From contig CALLZQ010000150.1 in assembly GCA_937858255.1 (NCBI GenBank), positions 1 through 5,226 of the forward strand: a stretch of DNA of 5,226 bases, read 5' to 3'. Below, in pieces: positions 1 through 4,897 of this stretch. The translations under genes were made by a program, and so were the position numbers. The notes under the pieces were generated by a model, which ran no database searches, was not told where the DNA came from, and was given only the letters and a program-made list of their open reading frames with translations. The stretch is from an uncultured Tabrizicola sp. Lineage in GTDB: Bacteria; Pseudomonadota; Alphaproteobacteria; Rhodobacterales; Rhodobacteraceae. How positions within the stretch are numbered: position 1 is the stretch's first letter; every line of letters starts with the position of its first letter.

Positions 1-186
1 GGCGTTCTGCTGGGGGGCAACCACCCCCCCTTCACGGCTACACCTGGGGCACAGCCCCGCCTGTACGGCCAGATCGGGCTGTTGCAGCACCCTGAGGCGG
101 CGATCAGCACCTTGCCCCTGCGGGCGGCGCAGTTCCTGTCCCGCAATCACAGCCGCCGCCTCCAGCGCATGCCGGCTTGCGTATAG
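1..186 (+). CDS. 3' end of a possible convergent gene of unknown function (5' part outside window)
   Basis: An open frame runs from the window edge to a TAG at 184-186 and gives 61 residues ending in HSRRLQRMPACV. I do not recognise the protein. The case for coding is base composition by codon position: counted by hand, GC is about 72% at first, 54% at second and 85% at third positions, the normal pattern for a real frame in a GC-rich genome. The middle part (LYGQIGLLQHPEAAISTLPL) also looks protein-like. It would be transcribed towards pabB and overlap that gene's last 40 bases, a tail-to-tail arrangement. Against it, two GC-rich hairpins lie inside the frame (12-29 and 36-70), so this could instead be a structured 3' region of the pabB transcript. 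The start and most of the protein cannot be seen. Confidence 0.4.
   Translation, partial: GVLLGGNHPPFTATPGAQPRLYGQIGLLQHPEAAISTLPLRAAQFLSRNHSRRLQRMPACV
12..29. repeat. G6/C6 inverted repeat downstream of pabB
   Basis: Six G at 12-17 face six C at 24-29 around a six-base loop (CAACCA), with a seventh C at 30. In the minus-strand pabB transcript it would be a very stable hairpin about 120 nt after the stop codon. No T-run follows on either strand within the window, so it is not a canonical intrinsic terminator. It may be a factor-assisted stop or mRNA-stabilising structure, or chance within a GC-rich coding region. Confidence 0.35.
36..70. repeat. Second GC-rich imperfect hairpin downstream of pabB
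   Basis: A perfect core, GGGGC (46-50) with GCCCC (54-58) around ACA, is extended outward by TACA (39-42) pairing with TGTA (62-65), and by GGC (36-38) with GCC (68-70), interrupted by unpaired bases. Together with the G6/C6 hairpin just beyond it, the two form a tandem structured element in the region where the pabB transcript should end. There is no U-tract, and function is inferred only from position. Confidence 0.3.
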
Positions 187-2129
187 CTGCCTGCCTCGTA
201 AAACCGGGTCAGTTGCGGCAAGGCGGCATAACCCGCCAGCGGCAGCGATACCTCGACCATCGGCCAAGCCCGGCGCCGTGCCTCTTGCTCGACCGCCTCA
301 AGCAGGCGCGTTCCGTGATCGGCACCGCGATAGCGCGGCGCCACCCAAAGCTCTTGCAGGACACCATAGCACCCGCCCGCCCGCAGCGCCGGCACCGCAG
401 AGACGGTGGCGATCCCCACCAGTTCGGCGGCCGGAAGATCCTCGATCATCAGCACGAAACCCAAAGCCGGGTTGGCCAGCAGATCGCTTGCCGCGCGTTC
501 CGCCCCCGCAAGGGTGAACTGCGGCCCCGGGCCACCCAATTCCGTCAGCAGCGCCTCGACCGCCCGCGCGAGCAGGGGCGCATCGCCGGGCCGGGCCAAC
601 CGCAACTTGTGCCCCGACCGGGACGGCTCGACCGGTTCCGGCTGTTCCGCCCCGGCAATGGCAAAACCCGCCTGCGCCTGCCCTGTCAGCGTTTCGGCAA
701 TCGCCGCCAACGGGGCCGAGGCCTTGAGCAGGATCTCATCGAACTCTTCCCCCGCATCCGACAGGGCGACAATGGCACCACCACAGCCGACCGAGACATG
801 GCCGGGTGTGCAAAGGATGGTACGGATGACGATGTTCAGATCGACCTCTCCGCTCAGCGAGAGAAAGCCGATCGCCCCCGAATAAATCTCACGCGGGGCC
901 GCCTCCAGCGCGTCAATCAGCTTCAAGGTTCGGATCTTGGGCGCCCCTGTCATCGAGCCGCCGGGAAAACAGGCCGCAATGCAGCGCATCGGGCTTTCGC
1001 CTTCGGCCAAATGCCCCCGAATCACCGAGACCAGTTGATGCACCGTCCGATAGCTCTCGATATGCATCAGCGAGGGAACATGCACGCTGCCCGGCCTGCA
1101 TACGCGGCCCAGATCATTGCGCATCAGATCGACGATCATCAGATTCTCGGCCCGGCTTTTCTCATCCATACGCAGGGCCTCGGCAATTTCGGCGTCGCGC
1201 ACAGGATCGGGGTCGCGCCGGGCGGTGCCCTTGATCGGCTTGGTTTCAGCCCAGCCGTCACGGTCAATGCGCAGGAACCGCTCAGGCGAGGAAGAGGCCA
1301 CCGCCAGATCACCAAAGCGCAGGAAAGCCGCATAGGGCGCAGGGTTGCGCCGCCGCAAGACCCGATACAGATCAAGCGGCGGCAGATCATATTCGCCGCT
1401 GATCTGGTTGGTCAGGCAGACCTCATAGGTTTCGCCCTTTGTGATCTCATTCAGGCAGCGCTCAATCCGCGACAGATATTCCGCCCGGTCGTGACGCAGG
1501 TGAAAGGTAATCTCCCGGGCGCCCGGCGCGGCCGCCGTTACTGGCGCGGCCTTGGGAACCGAGGCCAGACGCGCCATCGTCTCAGCGCCCCATTGCGATG
1601 CCGCCGCGCGCCCGTCCGCACGATGCAGGGCAATGGCATGGACCCGCCCCTCGGCATGATCAAAAGCCAGGAACCGGGTGCAGAACAGAAAGGCCGCACT
1701 GGGATGGCGCGGCGCGGGCGAGGGGATCGCGCAGGTCAGGCTTTTGAGCTCATAGCCAAAATAGCCGACATGCCCCCCGACAAAGGGTAAGTCGGGCAAC
1801 TCGGCCACCTTGGCGACCCTGTGCTGCCGAAGCGACTGCTCAAGAAATTCGAAAATTGATTGGGTCCGCGTCTCAGGCGCCATCCCCCCCGGGCGAGTGA
1901 CCGCGACCGTCTGACTCGGCAGGTCAAAACGGCAAAGGTAATCCTCTTCGGCGGCAAGCGCCCCCATGAAAGACCAGCGCGACAGGCCCGGCACGACCAG
2001 ACTACTGTCCAACCAAAAGGCGCTGTCACTCTCTCCAAACAAGGCAACAAAGACATCTTCGGCCTCGACAGTCAGCGGCTGGCTGGCATGGACCGTCTGA
2101 AAACTGGCGCGCTCGGCTTCGTCGAACAT
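147..2129 (-). CDS. pabB: Aminodeoxychorismate synthase component I (PabB) fused to a C-terminal GNAT acetyltransferase domain
   Basis: This 660-aa cytosolic protein has a PabB part that converts chorismate plus ammonia (from PabA) to 4-amino-4-deoxychorismate in p-aminobenzoate/folate synthesis. Residues about 30-200 are the N-terminal component-I domain (LDSSLVVPGLSRWSFMG). Residues 212-482 are the chorismate-binding domain, with SPERF (E283), FPGGSMTGAPKIR, EIYSGAIGF and EEFDEILLKA. Its PIKGT motif places Lys300 where E. coli PabB has the nucleophile Lys274; TrpE has alanine there, so anthranilate synthase is unlikely. After a proline-rich linker (about 485-507), residues 508-660 form a GNAT domain with ELWVAPRYRGADHGTRLL and FYEAGSYTQAG. 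E. coli PabB is about 450 aa, so the tail is an addition. The start at 2129 was chosen for its AGAGGTG site and one-base spacing from the pabA stop; an upstream in-frame ATG at 2213 would lie inside pabA. The GNAT substrate is unknown. Confidence 0.93.
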   Translation of the reverse strand: MFDEAERASFQTVHASQPLTVEAEDVFVALFGESDSAFWLDSSLVVPGLSRWSFMGALAAEEDYLCRFDLPSQTVAVTRPGGMAPETRTQSIFEFLEQSLRQHRVAKVAELPDLPFVGGHVGYFGYELKSLTCAIPSPAPRHPSAAFLFCTRFLAFDHAEGRVHAIALHRADGRAAASQWGAETMARLASVPKAAPVTAAAPGAREITFHLRHDRAEYLSRIERCLNEITKGETYEVCLTNQISGEYDLPPLDLYRVLRRRNPAPYAAFLRFGDLAVASSSPERFLRIDRDGWAETKPIKGTARRDPDPVRDAEIAEALRMDEKSRAENLMIVDLMRNDLGRVCRPGSVHVPSLMHIESYRTVHQLVSVIRGHLAEGESPMRCIAACFPGGSMTGAPKIRTLKLIDALEAAPREIYSGAIGFLSLSGEVDLNIVIRTILCTPGHVSVGCGGAIVALSDAGEEFDEILLKASAPLAAIAETLTGQAQAGFAIAGAEQPEPVEPSRSGHKLRLARPGDAPLLARAVEALLTELGGPGPQFTLAGAERAASDLLANPALGFVLMIEDLPAAELVGIATVSAVPALRAGGCYGVLQELWVAPRYRGADHGTRLLEAVEQEARRRAWPMVEVSLPLAGYAALPQLTRFYEAGSYTQAGMRWRRRL

Positions 2130-2130
2130 C

Positions 2131-2766
2131 TCACACCTCTTCCAGAACGCGCGGCATCGCGTTGGACCGGGGGGCGCAAAGACCATCCGACAGGAAATTG
2201 GCAAAAATCTCACGCCCGTATTGCGAGCAAATGGACTCGGGGTGGAACTGCACCCCCCAATGCGGCAAATGCCGGTGACGCAGGGCCATCACAATCCCGT
2301 CGTCAGTCTCGGCCAGCACCTCAAGCGCTTCGGGCAGCGGCTTTTGCGACATCAGTGAGTGATAGCGCGTGACCTCAAAACACTCGGGCAGATCGCGGAA
2401 CAGCGGATCGCCGAAATGGCGCAGGCGCCGCACCCGGCCATGCATCGGTTCAGGCGCCCGGATCACCTTGCCACCATGGTGGACAGTCAGACACTGATGG
2501 CCAAGGCAGACCCCCAGCACCGGCACCTCGGACTGCGCAATTGCATCCATGCTCGAGCCGACATCCAGCGCGGTCTGGGGATTGCCCGGCCCGGGTGACA
2601 GGATGATCCGGTCATGCGGGATCTTGCGCATCTCACGCCAGGGAACGGTGTTGTCGAGGACCACCGGCTCACGCCCGTTCACCTCGGCGACCATCTGGGC
2701 AATGTTGAAGGTAAAGCTATCAAAATTATCGATCAGCAAGACTGATCTTTGAAACGGTTCTCGCAT
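2131..2766 (-). CDS. pabA: Aminodeoxychorismate synthase component II, glutamine amidotransferase (PabA)
   Basis: This is a 211-aa class I glutamine amidotransferase that hydrolyses glutamine and passes ammonia to PabB. The N-terminal signature LLIDNFDSFTFN is at residues 10-21, and the oxyanion-strand motif SPGPGNP is at 57-63. The nucleophile elbow GVCLGHQ has catalytic Cys87, and VQFHPES supplies His175 and Glu177, so the triad is complete. A typical PabA/TrpG is about 190 aa; the extra length is a six-residue start extension and a short C-terminal tail (about 195-211). PabA and TrpG are very similar and some bacteria share one subunit. The PabA call rests on the adjoining pabB, which starts one base after this stop and has the PIKGT lysine. 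A promoter and a palindrome lie directly upstream, so this appears to be the first gene of a pabA-pabB operon. The start at 2766 has only a weak GGGA site. Confidence 0.92.
   Translation of the reverse strand: MREPFQRSVLLIDNFDSFTFNIAQMVAEVNGREPVVLDNTVPWREMRKIPHDRIILSPGPGNPQTALDVGSSMDAIAQSEVPVLGVCLGHQCLTVHHGGKVIRAPEPMHGRVRRLRHFGDPLFRDLPECFEVTRYHSLMSQKPLPEALEVLAETDDGIVMALRHRHLPHWGVQFHPESICSQYGREIFANFLSDGLCAPRSNAMPRVLEEV
2134..2140 (-). promoter_or_regulatory. Ribosome binding site that fixes the pabB start
   Basis: On the minus strand AGAGGTG ends four bases before the ATG at 2129; its GAGG core is six bases from the start codon. It overlaps the last codons of pabA, so translation of pabB is probably coupled to termination on pabA (TGA, one base, ATG). 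It supports this start over the upstream in-frame ATG inside pabA. Confidence 0.75.
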
Positions 2767-2780
2767 TGTCGCATCCCGCT

Positions 2781-2794
2781 AATTTGATCAAATT
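2781..2794. promoter_or_regulatory. Perfect 14-bp palindrome, candidate operator for pabA-pabB
   Basis: AATTTGATCAAATT is a perfect palindrome. With one mismatched pair it extends to 20 bp (2778-2797, GC and GC flanks pairing). It sits between the predicted -10 box and the pabA start, at about +1 to +14 of the expected transcript, where a bound repressor would block initiation. It is an AT-rich island in GC-rich DNA. It lacks the four-base spacer of FNR/FnrL sites (TTGAT-N4-ATCAA), so I do not assign a regulator. Confidence 0.5.
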
Positions 2795-2801
2795 CGCAAT
2801 G

Positions 2802-2830
2802 GTTGTAAATTTGCGGAATCATTTCGTCAA
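2802..2830 (-). promoter_or_regulatory. Sigma70-type promoter for pabA-pabB
   Basis: Read on the minus strand, TTGACG (2830-2825, five of six to the -35 consensus) is followed after exactly 17 bases by TACAAC (2807-2802, four of six to the -10 consensus). Transcription would begin near 2795, leaving a leader of about 29 nt before the pabA ATG. The surrounding bases are locally AT-rich. A strong terminator upstream (2916-2948) insulates this promoter from the oxygenase gene, which supports pabA-pabB being its own transcription unit. Confidence 0.6.
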
Positions 2831-2892
2831 TCACAATCTATGGGTGCATAATGCCATCGGCGCCGAACAGCCGCCCCTGCCCGGTATCCGGT

Positions 2893-2908
2893 CGCCAACC
2901 CCTTGGCG
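2893..2908. repeat. Short perfect inverted repeat between the oxygenase terminator and the pabA promoter
   Basis: CGCCAA (2893-2898) and TTGGCG (2903-2908) pair around CCCC. It lies just beyond the U-tract of the terminator at 2916-2948 and upstream of the pabA promoter. It has no T-run. It may be a protein site or chance; the rest of 2831-2915 shows nothing I can name. Confidence 0.25.
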
Positions 2909-2915
2909 CGCTATG

Positions 2916-2948
2916 AAAAAGGGCCAAAGGATCTTATCCCTTTGGCCC
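2916..2948 (-). terminator. Intrinsic terminator after the oxygenase gene
   Basis: On the minus strand a perfect 10-bp stem, GGGCCAAAGG with CCTTTGGCCC (2948-2939 and 2930-2921), encloses an eight-base loop and is followed directly by five T (2920-2916). It starts 44 bases after the oxygenase stop. The plus-strand side has no T-run after the stem, so it acts for the leftward transcript only. Confidence 0.92.
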
Positions 2949-2992
2949 GCTGGATTTCCCTGCACTGAAGGGGAAAGAGAGCGTTCGCCCCG

Positions 2993-3613
2993 TCACGCCC
3001 ACCCGTAGTTGAAGCTGACAGAGATTCGCTCACCCTCTGACATGTTCATCGGCACTTCGTGGCGCAGCCAGCTTTCCCAAAGCAGGACGTCACCGACCAC
3101 CGGCTCGACATAGACGAACTGGCGCAATTCTTCCGGCGCGTTCTTGCGGCGCAGAGGCGACATCATCATCATCGGCAAGCGCGGGTCTTCCAGCTTCAGC
3201 GCGCTGGTGCCTTCGGGCATCTGGACATAGGTGGTGCCGGAAATCACCGAATGCGGGTGGATATGGCTGGCATGCGTGCCGCCTTCGGGCAGGATGTTGA
3301 TCCACAGCGCATTGCACTTCAGCTTCTTGTCGCCCAGATCAAAACTAAGATCGTCGCAGAACGCCGCCACATGTTTGTCGAGGGCCGCCTCCAGCGCCTT
3401 GAAGATCGGCATCCGCCACGGCAGGTCATCCAGCGAGGCATAAGACGTGTAGCCAGGATAACCCTCACGCTCGCACCACTCTTGCCCGGCCTCGTCATCT
3501 TCGGCAATCGCATCGCAAGTGGCCGCAAGTTCCGCGTAATCGACCTTTTTCTTGGCCAGATCGTTCAGCTTGGCGCGGTAGAGTTTGGTCACAAAAAGAG
3601 AGGTGGTGGGCAT
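2993..3613 (-). CDS. Putative 2-oxoglutarate/Fe(II)-dependent oxygenase (TIGR02466 / 2OG-FeII_Oxy_5 type)
   Basis: This 206-aa soluble protein has no signal peptide or membrane segment. Residues 98-206 look like the double-stranded beta-helix of the TIGR02466 family: LKCNALWINILPEGGTHASH, then HIHPHSVISGTTYVQMPEG (117-135) containing the first metal-binding region, an LEDPRLPM segment (141-148), and a distal VGDVLLWESWLRHEVPMN (173-190) with His185 as likely third ligand. Arg196 in RISVSFNY is the probable 2-oxoglutarate carboxylate contact. The family as a whole is poorly characterised and the substrate is unknown. The start at 3613 has GAGGA five bases upstream. The gene lies directly behind rplP with an intrinsic terminator only 30 nt before its start and another after its stop. 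I see no strong promoter of its own, so it may depend on read-through from the ribosomal operon. Confidence 0.82.
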   Translation of the reverse strand: MPTTSLFVTKLYRAKLNDLAKKKVDYAELAATCDAIAEDDEAGQEWCEREGYPGYTSYASLDDLPWRMPIFKALEAALDKHVAAFCDDLSFDLGDKKLKCNALWINILPEGGTHASHIHPHSVISGTTYVQMPEGTSALKLEDPRLPMMMMSPLRRKNAPEELRQFVYVEPVVGDVLLWESWLRHEVPMNMSEGERISVSFNYGWA

Positions 3614-3643
3614 GGCATCCTCGGGAATTCTTCGGGCTGATTG

Positions 3644-3672
3644 AAAAAGCCCCCGCCGTTTCCAGCGGGGGC
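3644..3672 (-). terminator. Intrinsic terminator between rplP and the oxygenase gene, possibly an attenuator
   Basis: On the minus strand GCCCCCGC (3672-3665) pairs perfectly with GCGGGGGC (3656-3649) around an eight-base loop and is followed by five T (3648-3644). It should end the ribosomal-protein transcript after rplP. The oxygenase ATG is only 30 nt past the T-run, too little room for a separate promoter. The hairpin is therefore either a leaky read-through terminator or part of a 5' leader. Confidence 0.9.
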
Positions 3673-3681
3673 CGATTTTAC

Positions 3682-3741
3682 TTACCGGGTGACGGTCCGC
3701 GATTTCCTGCGGAATTCGCTACGCCGCACGGGTTTTGCCAT
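3682..3741 (-). CDS. Possible 19-aa arginine-rich leader peptide ORF
   Basis: An ATG at 3741 opens a 20-codon frame ending in TAA at 3682, giving MAKPVRRSEFRRKSRTVTR. Eight of 19 residues are Arg or Lys, including two RR pairs and one AGG codon. An AAGG overlapping the rplP stop lies nine bases upstream of the ATG. The start codon falls at the loop edge of the hairpin at 3731-3752, and the stop lies nine bases before the first terminator arm. That order (short ORF, terminator, structural gene) is what leader-peptide attenuators look like. It is not a ribosomal protein I recognise and could be a chance frame. Expression is not shown by the sequence. Confidence 0.3.
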   Translation of the reverse strand: MAKPVRRSEFRRKSRTVTR

Positions 3742-3752
3742 CTGGCAAAACC
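3731..3752. repeat. Perfect 22-bp inverted repeat abutting the rplP stop codon
   Basis: GGTTTTGCCA (3731-3740) and TGGCAAAACC (3743-3752) are exact reverse complements separated by TC. As RNA this gives a nine-bp stem with a four-base AGAT loop, beginning at the base after the rplP TAA. No T-run follows on either strand, so it is not an intrinsic terminator. It could stabilise the ribosomal mRNA 3' end, be a processing site, or hide the start codon of the 19-codon ORF, which lies at its apex. Confidence 0.75.
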
Positions 3753-4166
3753 TTACCAGTCTTCGCGGGCGACCACACGGGTGGTGACCGGCAGCTTCAT
3801 CGCGCCAAGGCGCAGAGCTTCGCGGGCGATCGTGTCCGACACGCCGTCGATCTCGAACATGATGCGGCCCGGCTTGACCTTGGCGACCCAACGGTCGACC
3901 GAACCCTTACCTTTACCCATACGAACTTCGATGGGCTTGGCCGAGACCGGCAGATCCGGGAAAATACGGATCCAGACGCGGCCCTGACGCTTCATGTGGC
4001 GGGTGATCGCACGACGCGCCGCTTCGATCTGGCGCGCGGTCACACGCTCCGGCTCGGTCGCCTTGAGGGCGTAGGAGCCGAAGTTCAGCAGGAAACCGCC
4101 CTTGGCTTCGCCATGGATCCGGCCCTTGTGCTGTTTGCGGAACTTGGTCCGTTTCGGTTGCAGCAT
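3753..4166 (-). CDS. rplP: 50S ribosomal protein L16 (uL16)
   Basis: This 137-aa protein of the large subunit contributes to the A-site tRNA region and the 5S rRNA/central protuberance area. It is complete: it starts [17 protein letters not shown], carries [15 protein letters not shown] [20 protein letters not shown] (43-62), the conserved VRMGKGKG loop (81-88), and ends VVAREDW as in Rhodobacterales. Length matches E. coli L16 (136 aa). Arg82 in VRMGKGKG corresponds to E. coli Arg81, the residue hydroxylated by the 2OG oxygenase YcfD/RoxA. The start at 4166 follows the rpsC stop by 14 nt, with GGGAG nine bases upstream. It is the last gene of the ribosomal run here: a perfect hairpin and a terminator follow instead of rpmC. 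Confidence 0.98.
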   Translation of the reverse strand: MLQPKRTKFRKQHKGRIHGEAKGGFLLNFGSYALKATEPERVTARQIEAARRAITRHMKRQGRVWIRIFPDLPVSAKPIEVRMGKGKGSVDRWVAKVKPGRIMFEIDGVSDTIAREALRLGAMKLPVTTRVVAREDW

Positions 4167-4180
4167 CTCTCTCTACTCCC

Positions 4181-4897
4181 TTACGCGCGTTCGCGGTCGC
4201 GACGCGGCTGGCGCGGAGCGGCCCCGTCCTGTGCTTCCGCCGCACGGCGGTCACGGGCCTGGGGATCATGCTCCATGATCTCGCCTTTGAAGATCCACAC
4301 CTTGACACCGATGATCCCATAGGGGGTCTTGGCTTCCGACAGCGCATAATCGATGTCGGCACGCAGGGTGTGCAGCGGAACGCGGCCTTCGCGGTACCAT
4401 TCGGTCCGGGCAATTTCCGCGCCGCCGAGGCGACCCGAAACGTTCACACGGATGCCGAGAGCGCCCATGCGCATCGCATTCTGCACGCCGCGCTTCATGG
4501 CACGACGGAAAGAAACGCGACGTTCCATCTGCTGAGCAATCGACTCGGCCACCAGTTGCGCGTCGAGTTCCGGCTTGCGGACTTCGACGATGTTCAGGTG
4601 CAGTTCCGACGAGGTGAAGGCCGACAGCTTCTTGCGAAGCGTTTCGATGTCAGCACCCTTCTTGCCGATGATCACACCGGGACGGGCAGCGTGGATCGTG
4701 ACGCGGCACTTCTTGTGCGGACGCTCGATGATCACGCGGCTGATGCCAGCCTGCTTGGCTTCCTCATGGATGAACTCGCGCATCTTGAGGTCTTCAAGCA
4801 GCAGGTTGCCATAGTCTTTCGACTCGGCGAACCAACGGCTGTCCCAGGTCCGGTTGACCTGGAGGCGCATCCCAATCGGGTTAACCTTCTGTCCCAT
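4181..4897 (-). CDS. rpsC: 30S ribosomal protein S3 (uS3)
   Basis: This 238-aa protein lies near the mRNA entry channel of the small subunit and binds 16S rRNA with S10 and S14. It begins with the hallmark [12 protein letters not shown]. The type II KH domain spans roughly residues 38-106 with the GVIIGKKG loop at 74-81. The C-terminal S3 domain (about 120-208) includes [20 protein letters not shown] (153-172). A charged tail of about 30 residues, rich in Arg, Asp and Glu, follows; E. coli S3 is 233 aa. The start at 4897 overlaps the rplV stop in a TAATG, with GGGGAG eight bases upstream inside rplV. The frame stays open upstream to 5017, but those codons lie within rplV and do not resemble S3. 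Position between rplV and rplP is the standard S10-operon order. Confidence 0.98.
   Translation of the reverse strand: MGQKVNPIGMRLQVNRTWDSRWFAESKDYGNLLLEDLKMREFIHEEAKQAGISRVIIERPHKKCRVTIHAARPGVIIGKKGADIETLRKKLSAFTSSELHLNIVEVRKPELDAQLVAESIAQQMERRVSFRRAMKRGVQNAMRMGALGIRVNVSGRLGGAEIARTEWYREGRVPLHTLRADIDYALSEAKTPYGIIGVKVWIFKGEIMEHDPQARDRRAAEAQDGAAPRQPRRDRERA

Noticed and set aside
177..1790. Long plus-strand open frame of 537 codons opposite pabB
   Set aside because: It is antisense to a protein with clear PabB and GNAT motifs, has an odd Arg/Gln/Pro-rich composition and no recognisable domain; it is a GC-rich shadow frame.
147..2129. Reading the PabB homologue as anthranilate synthase TrpE
   Set aside because: The PIKGT motif has lysine where TrpE has alanine, which is the known discriminator for aminodeoxychorismate synthase.
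2130..2213. In-frame upstream ATG extending PabB by 28 residues
   Set aside because: The extension lies inside pabA, has no family resemblance, and the ATG at 2129 has a well-placed AGAGGTG and the usual coupled spacing.
2781..2794. FnrL/FNR binding site at the pabA promoter
   Set aside because: FNR-type sites need TTGAT and ATCAA separated by four bases; here the half-sites overlap with no spacer.
2766..3008. Plus-strand frame of 80 codons between pabA and the oxygenase gene
   Set aside because: It runs through the promoter, palindrome and terminator hairpin, has no clear ribosome binding site and no recognisable protein character.
3059..3640. Plus-strand frame of 193 codons opposite the oxygenase gene
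   Set aside because: It is antisense to the oxygenase, has no recognisable motif, and runs through the strong minus-strand gene; treated as a shadow.
3731..3752. Intrinsic terminator directly after rplP
   Set aside because: The hairpin is perfect but is followed by CGTGCGGCG on the minus strand and CTTACC on the plus, with no T-run; the real terminator is at 3644-3672.
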